Shown one piece after another: positions 1 through 7,857 of a DNA stretch of 34,151 nt. Source of the stretch: Bacteroidota bacterium (GTDB lineage Bacteria > Bacteroidota > Bacteroidia > Bacteroidales > VadinHA17); contig JAKLDT010000012.1 of NCBI GenBank assembly GCA_022703405.1, forward strand, positions 1 to 34,151, given 5' to 3'. The notes beneath the pieces are model-generated. The model saw only the letters and a program-made list of their open reading frames with translations. It was not told the DNA's origin and searched no databases. The translations under genes and the position numbers were made by a program. How positions within the stretch are numbered: position 1 is the stretch's first letter; each line of letters begins with the position of its first letter.

Positions 1-1
1 G

Positions 2-172
2 CTGTGTGACGAAACTGTCTGGATCACCCAGAACCTTCTTCTCGGAACAATGGAAGACATGGAAGATATTGTTGCATCAGTAGAAAAGATAAGGGCTGCC
101 GCAGAAAAGATAGCAAGAATGGATAATCTTGTGCAGAGAGCACAGGGACAGGATTATGAATTAAGGTATTAA
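2..172 (+). CDS. DegT/DnrJ/EryC1 aminotransferase, C-terminal end (5' partial)
   Basis: Only the last 56 codons are inside the window; the frame is open from base 2 to the TAA at 170-172. The visible peptide contains LCDETVWITQNLLLG followed by TMEDMEDIVASVEKI. This aligns almost residue for residue with the C-terminus of the next gene (LCREAVWFGQNMLIG, then DKKDMDDIANAIEKI). It is therefore the tail of a DegT-family PLP-dependent aminotransferase, a tandem paralogue of the gene 31 bp downstream. The active-site lysine and any signal peptide lie outside the window, so activity and location cannot be judged. Confidence 0.82.
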   Translation: MCDETVWITQNLLLGTMEDMEDIVASVEKIRAAAEKIARMDNLVQRAQGQDYELRY

Positions 173-203
173 TACGATTTTCAGACAACAAAAAGCAAAA
201 GAA

Positions 204-1559
204 ATGTCAGAAAAAAATGAATATCCTCCCGTAGGATCAGAAATAACAGGCAATACTGAGTCAATGGCTGAAAACTATAATCAGGGTTCAACATCTGATC
301 CTGCAATTCTTGGAGGATCGCCTGTCAGAAACAAGCCATGGCCTGCCTGGCCGGAATGGAACCAGGCAACTGATGAAGAGCTTATCATGAAAGTAATGAG
401 AAGCGGCGTGTGGTCAAGGGCAGGAGTGGTTGAGGAATTTGAAAAAGAATGGGCAAAGCTCATCGGTTCAAAACGATGTCTTGGCGTTGTAAATGGAACA
501 AATGCACTTATTACTTCACTTATCCAGCTCGGAATAGGTGCAGGTGACGAAGTGATAATTCCTCCATATACTTTCATTGCAAGTGTCCAGTCAATATTCC
601 AGGCAGGAGCAATTCCTGTCTTTGTTGATGTTGATCCTGAAACCTTTCAGATCGATCCCGATAAGATTGAAGCAAGGATTACTTCGAGAACAAGGGCTAT
701 AATGCCTGTTCATATTCTCGGATTGCCTGCCGACATGAACAGGATTATGGCAATAGCCAAAAAACATAAGCTGCTTGTAGTTGAAGATGCCTGCCAGTCC
801 TGGCTTGCCGAAATAAACGGGAAAAAGGTGGGTACTTTCGGAAATGCAGGTTGCTTCAGCTTCCAGAATTCAAAGAATATCCCTATGGGTGAGGGCGGAG
901 CCATTGTGAGTGATGATGATGAATTTATGGACAGGTGCTATTCTTATCATAATTACGGAAATCCATTTGGAAGCGCTGTAGGGGAAGTGGGTTCAGGTAC
1001 TGTAATTCCGGGCAATAAGCTGAGGCTCACCGAGTATCAGGCTGCTATAGGTCTGGCACAGATGGCCAGGTTGCAGGAACAGACAACAACACGGAATAAT
1101 AATGCTGATTACCTTAAATCGCGCATTAAGGATATTCCGGGGATTCTGCCTTATGTGTTTATTCCGGGCGTGACAAGGGCGGCATTTCATCTTTTCCCCT
1201 TCAGATATAAAAAGGAACAGTTCAGCGGACTCAGCCGTGAAGTTTTCCTGAAAGCCCTGCAGGCAGAAGGAATCCCGTGCTCCGGAGGATATACACCAGT
1301 AAACAGGATGCCTTATATTGAGAATATTTTCAAATCGAAGAATTTCAAACTGATGTATTCTGAGGATTTGCTCGACTATAATAAATACATGGAAAGGACA
1401 AACTGTCCCCTGAATGATCAGCTGTGCAGGGAAGCTGTATGGTTTGGTCAGAATATGCTTATCGGGGATAAAAAGGACATGGATGATATAGCCAATGCCA
1501 TTGAGAAAATTTCTTCAAATGCATCACGGATAAAAGAAAAGACCGACAAAGCAGTATGA
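204..1559 (+). CDS. DegT/DnrJ/EryC1/StrS-family PLP aminotransferase, cytoplasmic
   Basis: This 451-residue protein belongs to the fold-type I PLP aminotransferases that usually transfer an amino group to a keto-sugar. NGTNA (97-101) lies in the PLP-phosphate region, VVEDACQS holds the pyridine-nitrogen aspartate (D195), and FSFQNSKNIPMGEGG holds the Schiff-base lysine (K224). The first ~33 residues are a hydrophilic extension with no export signal; the family core starts at AILGG. It lies 31 bp after another DegT gene and 30 bp before a Tat-signal hydrolase, so all are probably co-transcribed. It is closely related to the Tat-signal aminotransferase at 6437-7801 but lacks that signal. The substrate is not evident. 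Related enzymes act on 3- or 4-keto sugars or on keto-inositol, as in StrS and NtdA. Confidence 0.9.
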   Translation: MSEKNEYPPVGSEITGNTESMAENYNQGSTSDPAILGGSPVRNKPWPAWPEWNQATDEELIMKVMRSGVWSRAGVVEEFEKEWAKLIGSKRCLGVVNGTNALITSLIQLGIGAGDEVIIPPYTFIASVQSIFQAGAIPVFVDVDPETFQIDPDKIEARITSRTRAIMPVHILGLPADMNRIMAIAKKHKLLVVEDACQSWLAEINGKKVGTFGNAGCFSFQNSKNIPMGEGGAIVSDDDEFMDRCYSYHNYGNPFGSAVGEVGSGTVIPGNKLRLTEYQAAIGLAQMARLQEQTTTRNNNADYLKSRIKDIPGILPYVFIPGVTRAAFHLFPFRYKKEQFSGLSREVFLKALQAEGIPCSGGYTPVNRMPYIENIFKSKNFKLMYSEDLLDYNKYMERTNCPLNDQLCREAVWFGQNMLIGDKKDMDDIANAIEKISSNASRIKEKTDKAV

Positions 1560-1589
1560 TGTTTGTAATGGTTTAAAGGGCAATATGTT

Positions 1590-2480
1590 ATGAAGGGTAA
1601 AACAAGCAGAAGGGAATTCATATCAGTTGGCTCAATGGCAGGTGCAGGCGTATTTGCAGGCATCAGCCTGCCACTGGCCGGTGAATTCAGAAGTTTTGAC
1701 TATTCTTTTTCTTCAGGTGCTGCTGTTTCCTTAAAGCCGCGTTATTACCGCTGGCATGTAAACCAGGGACAGGAGTGGATTGAAGCCAACACGGGACATG
1801 CAAGTCTCGAATGGACACTGCCATTATCGCAAACAGCCATAGTCCTTGTTGATGTCTGGCAACGCCATTATATAAAGGACCCTGAAGAAAGAGCGGAAAT
1901 AATAATAAATTCCAGGCTTATTCCTCTCCTTACAGCCGCCAGGAAAGCCGGTATAAGAGTCATACATGCTCCTTCGCCCGAAGTGGCAGTTACTCACAAA
2001 AACTGGGTGAAGTATCAGTCAAGAGAACAGGTTTTCCCTAAGGCTGATGATTGGCCTCCCGCTGATTTCCGTTCATCATCGGGGCAGTACAGTCAGTTTG
2101 CAATGCCTGCTGAGCCGATGGAAAAAGTCCGTCAGAAGATGCCTCCGCTGACCTTTCATCCCAAAGTGCTGCCTCTTGAAGGAGAGCCCGTTGTTGCAAA
2201 CGGCGCTGAACTTCATGAATACCTCAAGAGGAACAAGCTGCTTTTCCTGCTGTATGCCGGTTTCAATACAAACGCGTGTATAATTAACCGCGATTATGGC
2301 ACAATAAGGATGAGAGACAGGGGCTACAGGATAATTCTTGTCAGGGATTGCACAACCGGAATGGAGTCGAAGGATACACAGGCAACTTTGGCTCAGACGA
2401 ACGGAGCAATACTGTTCCTTGAGATGTTCGGGTGTTTTACAGTGGCTTCAGATGAGATAATAAGTGGGATAAAATCATAA
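1590..2480 (+). CDS. Tat-exported isochorismatase-like cysteine hydrolase
   Basis: The protein has 296 residues. The N-terminus has a twin-arginine signal (TSRREFI at 5-11, then a weakly hydrophobic stretch to about 32), predicting folded export to the periplasm. The rest fits the isochorismatase-like fold: IVLVDVW supplies the conserved aspartate (D88), and FNTNACI places a cysteine (C230) at the nucleophile position, followed by a DYGTIRMRDRGY helix typical of the family. The third residue of the triad, a lysine, may be K182. Family members hydrolyse amides (nicotinamidase, N-carbamoylsarcosine amidase, ureidoacrylate amidase) or vinyl ethers. The real substrate cannot be read from the sequence. 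An exported member is less usual than the cytoplasmic ones. It is spaced 30 bp from the aminotransferase upstream and 20 bp from the nucleoside hydrolase downstream. Confidence 0.85.
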   Translation: MKGKTSRREFISVGSMAGAGVFAGISLPLAGEFRSFDYSFSSGAAVSLKPRYYRWHVNQGQEWIEANTGHASLEWTLPLSQTAIVLVDVWQRHYIKDPEERAEIIINSRLIPLLTAARKAGIRVIHAPSPEVAVTHKNWVKYQSREQVFPKADDWPPADFRSSSGQYSQFAMPAEPMEKVRQKMPPLTFHPKVLPLEGEPVVANGAELHEYLKRNKLLFLLYAGFNTNACIINRDYGTIRMRDRGYRIILVRDCTTGMESKDTQATLAQTNGAILFLEMFGCFTVASDEIISGIKS

Positions 2481-2500
2481 TTAATTTTAAATATAATAAT

Positions 2501-3481
2501 ATGAAAATCAGATTTATAAATACATTTTTGTTTGTCTTTTTTCTTCTTGTTCCTGTCGTTTTAACAGGTCAGCAAAAGCAGAAAATAATTTTCGACTGTG
2601 ACCTTGGGAGCGATATTGACGATGCTTTTGCCCTTGGACTGATACTTACAAGCCCGGAGTTCGAGGTTCTGGGCATTGTTATGGATCATGGCCTGACGGA
2701 CAAGAGAGCCCAGGTGGCCTCAAAGATGCTGTATCTGACTAAACGGACTGATATCCCTTTGTATGTGGGCAGGAAGACGAACCAGATTGTGGGAACCGAT
2801 ACACCTGCAGAATACTCGGGGCAGTATTACTGGGCCGAAGGATTCACAAAGCTTAAACCCAATCCGAAACCGGGAGCTGATTTTATAATTGAAACACTGA
2901 AGAAATATCCTGGTGAGGTAATCCTGATTACTGTTGGTCCGGTTACAAACATTGGAGATGTGCTTAAAAAAGATCCGGGTGCGCTGAAGCTTGCAAAGCA
3001 TGTTTATTCAATGTTCGGTTCATTTTATCTGGGTTACGGAACCCTGGAGGAACCTGTTCCTGTACCAACCCAGGAATGGAATGTAGTGGGTGACAGCGAG
3101 TCATCAAAAATGCTTGTATCATCAGGAGCAAAGATCACATATTGCGGACTTGACGTAACAACAAAAGTCTGGTTTGACAAAGATCATCAGTTCAGGCTGA
3201 TGCAAAGGCAGTCGCCTCTGACGGATGCTCTGAGTGCACTAACTGTTCTGTGGGGGGGAGAAAAACCCTGTCTTCATGATGCAGTGACTGTCGGCATGGT
3301 ACTGTGGCCCGATCTGTTCGGAACAAGGCCGGCACATGTGAGAATTGAGGGAAAAGCTTTCACTGTAATTGATGAAAGCAGGGACCCTAACTCGGAAGTG
3401 GCCCTGACAGTAAATGTGAATGAATTTCTTAAAAGGCTGATGAACAGGTATATAACCCAGAACCTGGGTGATAATGAATAG
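2501..3481 (+). CDS. Exported nucleoside hydrolase (IUNH family)
   Basis: This 326-residue protein starts with a Sec-type signal peptide (hydrophobic residues about 8-22, cleavage likely near TGQ). FDCDLGSDIDDAFAL (31-45) is the calcium-binding aspartate cluster of inosine-uridine-preferring nucleoside hydrolases, in the longer GSDIDD form. VILITVGPVTNIGDVL is the second family motif, and a C-terminal LHDAVTVGMVLWPDLF supplies the late aspartate. The reaction expected is hydrolysis of an N-ribosidic bond to release base and sugar. The signal places it in the periplasm, where it could act on nucleosides or on another N-glycoside. It follows the isochorismatase-like gene by 20 bp and likely belongs to the same transcript. 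Confidence 0.9.
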   Translation: MKIRFINTFLFVFFLLVPVVLTGQQKQKIIFDCDLGSDIDDAFALGLILTSPEFEVLGIVMDHGLTDKRAQVASKMLYLTKRTDIPLYVGRKTNQIVGTDTPAEYSGQYYWAEGFTKLKPNPKPGADFIIETLKKYPGEVILITVGPVTNIGDVLKKDPGALKLAKHVYSMFGSFYLGYGTLEEPVPVPTQEWNVVGDSESSKMLVSSGAKITYCGLDVTTKVWFDKDHQFRLMQRQSPLTDALSALTVLWGGEKPCLHDAVTVGMVLWPDLFGTRPAHVRIEGKAFTVIDESRDPNSEVALTVNVNEFLKRLMNRYITQNLGDNE

Positions 3482-3551
3482 GCTGCCTGCTGCCTGATAT
3501 TTATAGGCATGGCGCCGGTATTCCAGTGTTAATTAATTAACAGTAAATGCG

Positions 3552-4946
3552 ATGAGGTACATTTTTTCTTTTAAAGCGGCAGTACGGTTTATTTTGATCA
3601 TTTTGTTGTCTGTTCTTACAGCAAATGTTTCACTGACTGCCCAGCAAGGCAGCAAGTCCCTTGTATCTCAGATAGCCGTTTTTGATATTGATGCCACACC
3701 GCCTGTTGGCAGCTACATTGCATATAATCCGGTGAAAAATACCTGGGATATGGGCCTCAGGGCCAGAGGTATAGTGCTGACCGGAACCGGAAAACCAATT
3801 TTATTATGTTCAATCGACTGGATTGGGATAGGAAATGACAGCCAGGATGAGTTTAAAAGAGTTCTTGCTGAGGCTGCAGGCACTACGCCTGACAGGGTTG
3901 CAGTGCATACAATTCATCAGCATGATGCACCGATCTGCGACTTTGGGGCAGAGAAATACCTTCTTTCGAAAGGCCTTGACCCCATGTCCTTTGAAAGTAC
4001 ATTCACAAGGAAAATACTCAATCAGTTAGCCGATGCTGTAAGGGCTGCCATGAAGGACCAGCAGCCGGTTACACATATAGGCATGGGAGAAGCAGAGGTT
4101 TTCAAAGTGGCCTCCAACAGGAGGATTGCCGGACCCGACGGAAAGATACGGGCAACACGCTATACGACAACAAAGGATTCAGCTCTGAGGGCCGAACCTG
4201 AAGGACTTATTGACAAGATGGTTTCGCTTGTCAGCTTCTGGAATGGTGATAAACCTCTTGCAGTTTTAAGCTATTATGCCTGCCATCCGCAGAGCTATTA
4301 CCTTACAGGATTGCCAAATCCCGATTTTCCCGGAATTGCAAGGTTTTACAGGCAACTGGCAGTTCCTGATGCACTTCATGTTCATTTTAATGGTGCTGGC
4401 GGTAACCTTGGTGCAGGTAAATATAATGACGGATCGAAGGAAAACAGGGGTATTCTTGCCGAACGCCTAGCTGACGGAATGAAAAGAGCCTGGGAGGCTA
4501 CAAAGAAGGAGCCTTTAACTGCTGATATGGTTTCATGGAAGATTGAACCTGTATCTCTGCCACCAGCGAAATACCCTGATAATTATGATGAAGACCTTAA
4601 GATAAAAGGGAAGGATCAGATCTTCCTTACAAATTCAATCCCCAAAATTATGTGGCTGGAACGTTGCAGGCAGGGAAGAAAAATTGAAATCGGCTGCCTT
4701 TCTGTCGGAGATGCCCGCATTCTTCATCTGCCTGGTGAGCTGATGGTTGAGTTTCAGCTTGCAGCCAGGGCTGAAAGACCTGATCTGTTGGTTGCTATGG
4801 CTGCTTATGGCGATTACGGACCTGAATATATCTGTACGGATGCAGCCTATCTCGAAGGAGGTTATGAAGCCAGTGGCGCTTCCGGAGTCTCACCTGGATC
4901 AGAAAAGGTGATCATGGATGCCATAAAAAAGCTTCTCCGGAGATAA
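3552..4946 (+). CDS. Neutral/alkaline ceramidase-like exported protein (paralogue 1)
   Basis: This is a 464-residue protein with a signal peptide (hydrophobic 12-30, ending near LTAQ). The remainder resembles the N-terminal catalytic domain of neutral/alkaline non-lysosomal ceramidases. HTIHQHDAP (119-127) replaces the usual HTHxGP zinc motif, CHP carries a later histidine (H245), GAGGNLGAGK surrounds residues 282-290, and LPGELMVEF carries a glutamate (E396) where the zinc ligand glutamate is expected; GGYE follows near the C-terminus. The serine found in the GDVSPN motif of true ceramidases is not evident. It also lacks the C-terminal immunoglobulin-like domain. It may be an amidase or other hydrolase of the same fold rather than a ceramidase. 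It is a tandem, divergent copy of the next gene. Confidence 0.78.
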   Translation: MRYIFSFKAAVRFILIILLSVLTANVSLTAQQGSKSLVSQIAVFDIDATPPVGSYIAYNPVKNTWDMGLRARGIVLTGTGKPILLCSIDWIGIGNDSQDEFKRVLAEAAGTTPDRVAVHTIHQHDAPICDFGAEKYLLSKGLDPMSFESTFTRKILNQLADAVRAAMKDQQPVTHIGMGEAEVFKVASNRRIAGPDGKIRATRYTTTKDSALRAEPEGLIDKMVSLVSFWNGDKPLAVLSYYACHPQSYYLTGLPNPDFPGIARFYRQLAVPDALHVHFNGAGGNLGAGKYNDGSKENRGILAERLADGMKRAWEATKKEPLTADMVSWKIEPVSLPPAKYPDNYDEDLKIKGKDQIFLTNSIPKIMWLERCRQGRKIEIGCLSVGDARILHLPGELMVEFQLAARAERPDLLVAMAAYGDYGPEYICTDAAYLEGGYEASGASGVSPGSEKVIMDAIKKLLRR

Positions 4947-5009
4947 CATTAGTTCATTATTTCTTATTTTTAGGGGATAATACCTGATTATTCATTTAAA
5001 ATTAACAGG

Positions 5010-6407
5010 ATGAAAAATAAGATTCTGTTGCGCTTTTTCTTTTCTGCAGTTTTAATAAGCTCTTTTACTGTTATTTTATTAACAGGACAGCCGGCAGCTG
5101 CACCAGGTTGGAGAGCAGGACTTGCAAAAGCCGTTATCACACCACAGGAACCCATGTGGATGGCTGGCTATGCGTCACGCGATCATGAATCGGAAGGAGT
5201 GCTTACCGATCTGTGGATCAAGGTGCTGGTACTTCAGGATGCAAAAGGAAAGAAAGCTGTACTTATTACAAGTGACCTTCTGGGGTATCCTAAAAAACTC
5301 TCAGAGCAGATACGTAATCAGATCTCTGTAAAATATGGTCTGACACGGTCTCAGATAATACTCAGTTGTTCTCATACCCATACAGGACCGGTGATCGACG
5401 GGGCCCTTTTTGATATTTACCCGCTTGATGCCAGGCAGAGAGAAGTTATAAGAAAATACTCTGCTGAGATCAGCAGGAAAATAGTTGACCTGACTGGTGA
5501 AGCAATAAAGAACCTGGCTCCTGCAAGTCTTTATTCACAAAACGGAGTAGTGCGCTTTCAGGTAAACAGACGCAACAACACGGAAGCAACAGTGAATCTT
5601 ATCAACGACATGAATGGTCCGAATGATTATGCGGTACCTGTTCTTAAAGTTCTTGATAATAAAGGTAATATGCTGGCAGTTGCATTCGGCTACTCATGCC
5701 ATGCAACGGTACTGAGCTTTTACCAGTTCTCAGGCGATTATCCGGGATTTGCACAACTTGAACTTGAAAAGCTTTATCCTGGAACAACTGCAATGTTCTT
5801 CCAGGGAGCCGGAGCCGATCAGAATCCGCTTCCAAGACGCACTGTTCCTCTGGCAAAGCAATATGGCAAGGAACTGGCTGCAGCTGTGGAGCGGGTTTTA
5901 AGCGAGGAAATGAAGCAGCTTGAACCAGGCTTGTCGACAGCTTATTCTGAAATTGACCTGAAGTTTGCATCACCACCTTCAGAGGAGGAGCTTATGAAAA
6001 TTGAGAAAGAATCGACCGGCTATCTGAAAAGCTGGGCTACCAGCCAGCTTAAAATACTGAAAGACAAGGGTTCGCTGCGTACATCATATCCCTATCCGGT
6101 ACAGGTGTGGAAGCTTGGCAGCCAGCCTGTTTTTGCCTTCGGAGGCGAACTCGTAATACAATATTCAAGCGATATTAAAAAGATCTTTGGCCCTGATGTA
6201 TTTATCATGGGCTATGTAAATGATGATATGGCTTATATTCCTTCAGAGACAATATTAAAAGAAGGAGGATATGAAGGAGAATCATCAATGCGGGTCTACG
6301 GACTGCCTGCTTCATGGGCCCCTGGTATTGAAGAGACAATAATTAATGAGATGAAAAAGCTGGCCGCCAAAGCCGGTATTTCTGAAGTTCAGGATGTGAA
6401 AAAGTAA
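5010..6407 (+). CDS. Neutral/alkaline ceramidase-like exported protein (paralogue 2)
   Basis: This 465-residue protein has a signal peptide (residues 8-26). It is closer to canonical neutral ceramidases than the preceding paralogue. WRAGLAKAVITP opens the domain, SHTHTGP (121-127) gives the zinc-ligand histidine pair, CHATVL holds H231, FQGAGADQNP (265-273) occupies the catalytic loop, GGELVIQY holds E380, and MGYVNDDMAYIP (400-411) supplies tyrosines where a zinc-ligand tyrosine is expected. In true ceramidases the catalytic-loop serine follows GDV; here that loop reads GADQNP, so N-acyl-sphingosine cleavage is doubtful. Many short ceramidase-like proteins of Bacteroidota and Planctomycetes share this form, and their substrates are unknown. 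It is 63 bp after paralogue 1 and 29 bp before the Tat-signal aminotransferase. Confidence 0.85.
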   Translation: MKNKILLRFFFSAVLISSFTVILLTGQPAAAPGWRAGLAKAVITPQEPMWMAGYASRDHESEGVLTDLWIKVLVLQDAKGKKAVLITSDLLGYPKKLSEQIRNQISVKYGLTRSQIILSCSHTHTGPVIDGALFDIYPLDARQREVIRKYSAEISRKIVDLTGEAIKNLAPASLYSQNGVVRFQVNRRNNTEATVNLINDMNGPNDYAVPVLKVLDNKGNMLAVAFGYSCHATVLSFYQFSGDYPGFAQLELEKLYPGTTAMFFQGAGADQNPLPRRTVPLAKQYGKELAAAVERVLSEEMKQLEPGLSTAYSEIDLKFASPPSEEELMKIEKESTGYLKSWATSQLKILKDKGSLRTSYPYPVQVWKLGSQPVFAFGGELVIQYSSDIKKIFGPDVFIMGYVNDDMAYIPSETILKEGGYEGESSMRVYGLPASWAPGIEETIINEMKKLAAKAGISEVQDVKK

Positions 6408-6436
6408 TTATAAATATAATTATAAAAGGTACTGCT

Positions 6437-7801
6437 ATGAAACCAAGTAACTATTCAAGAAGAAAATTCATTGCAACAACTGCCACAGGATCTGCTGCTG
6501 TTGCTGTCTCTGCTTCCGTGCCGGCATTCGGCAATATTACTCCTGTCAGGAATGAATCAGAAAAGCTGGCCATCCTGGGAGGAACACCTGTAGCTCCGGA
6601 AAAGAAATGGCCCGAATGGCCCTATGTGGACGAGAGGGTTGTTGAAGAAGTTGTAAAAACCACCCGCAGCGGTATATGGTGCAGGATACAGTCACCCAAT
6701 GGCACAGTGCCTACATTTGAGAAGGAGTTTGCAAAACTTTTTGGAATAAAAACAAGTGTCAGCACAGGTTCCGGCACACAGGCCCTCAATACTGTAGTTG
6801 AGGCGCTAGGACTTGGTCCCGGTGATGAGATAATAACTTCTCCTTACACCGATCCGGGAACAATTCAGAGTATCCTTGTGAGCAGGGCCCTGCCGGTAAT
6901 GGCCGACCTCGATCCGGAATCATTCCAGCTCGACCCTGATGATGTGGAAAGAAAGATAACAAAAAATACAAGGGCACTCATGCCTGTGCACATGATGGGT
7001 CAGCCGTGTAACCTGCAGAGAATAATGGAGATAGCTAAGAAACACAATCTTTTTGTAATTGAGGATTCATGTCAGGCTATTATGGCTGTTTACCAGGGTA
7101 AGAAAGTTGGTCTGATAGGAGATGCCGGCTGTTTCAGCTTCCAGACAAGCAAGGTTTTCTGCTGCGGTGAAGGTGGTGCAATAGTCAGCAACAACGAAGA
7201 GCTGATGGATAAATGCTATACCGTTATGAACCATGGAACTGCAAAGAGCGGCAGAACAACCACTATTGGATCAAAGTACAGGATGAATGAGTTCGAAGGC
7301 GCTGTGCTTCTTGGACAAATGCCGGGCCTCAGGGAAAGACATGAAACAAGGAACAGGAATGCAAAATACCTTACCGAACAGCTTAAGGACATACCCGGCT
7401 TCCGTCCTCAGAAACTGTATGAAGGCACAACGGAAGGTTCATACTACATTTACGCCTGGGCTTACAAAAAGGAACACTGGAACAATGCTCCCCGTGAGAA
7501 ATTCCTGAAGGCTCTTGCTGCAGAAGGAATAAGCCTGAGTCCTTATATTGCCAACGGTTTGCACCGTGAACCATGGACAGAACATATACTCACACTCCCG
7601 GAGTACAAGACGATGTTCGGAGCTGCAAGGTTGAAGAAATTTAAGGATGAGCTTAATCTCCCGGTTTGTGACCAGGTTTGCCAGGAGCTTGCAATGCTTT
7701 GGGCTTCAGGTCCTTTGACTGCAACTACCTCTGATATGGATGACCTTATTAAAGCTGTAAGGAAAGTATATGCAAACCGTGATAAACTTGCCTCAATCTG
7801 A
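6437..7801 (+). CDS. Tat-signal DegT/DnrJ/EryC1-family PLP aminotransferase
   Basis: This 454-residue protein has a clear twin-arginine signal (YSRRKFIATTA at 6-16, then a small-residue hydrophobic stretch ending near PAFG, 29-32). After it comes a complete DegT fold: AILGGTPV (45-52), GSGTQA (111-116) at the PLP phosphate, FVIEDSCQA with D210, and FSFQTSKVFCCGEGG with the Schiff-base lysine K239. Length and order match the cytoplasmic paralogue at 204-1559 apart from the N-terminus. PLP enzymes are normally cytoplasmic; Tat export would carry the folded, PLP-loaded enzyme to the periplasm. The export is inferred from the signal alone. The substrate is unknown, but six Tat-signal sugar-oxidoreductase homologues lie downstream in the same window. 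Confidence 0.88.
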   Translation: MKPSNYSRRKFIATTATGSAAVAVSASVPAFGNITPVRNESEKLAILGGTPVAPEKKWPEWPYVDERVVEEVVKTTRSGIWCRIQSPNGTVPTFEKEFAKLFGIKTSVSTGSGTQALNTVVEALGLGPGDEIITSPYTDPGTIQSILVSRALPVMADLDPESFQLDPDDVERKITKNTRALMPVHMMGQPCNLQRIMEIAKKHNLFVIEDSCQAIMAVYQGKKVGLIGDAGCFSFQTSKVFCCGEGGAIVSNNEELMDKCYTVMNHGTAKSGRTTTIGSKYRMNEFEGAVLLGQMPGLRERHETRNRNAKYLTEQLKDIPGFRPQKLYEGTTEGSYYIYAWAYKKEHWNNAPREKFLKALAAEGISLSPYIANGLHREPWTEHILTLPEYKTMFGAARLKKFKDELNLPVCDQVCQELAMLWASGPLTATTSDMDDLIKAVRKVYANRDKLASI

Positions 7802-7857
7802 ATCAGATTCCTCAAGAAAAGTAAGAAGTAAATACCTAACAATAAAAGGATATCATT

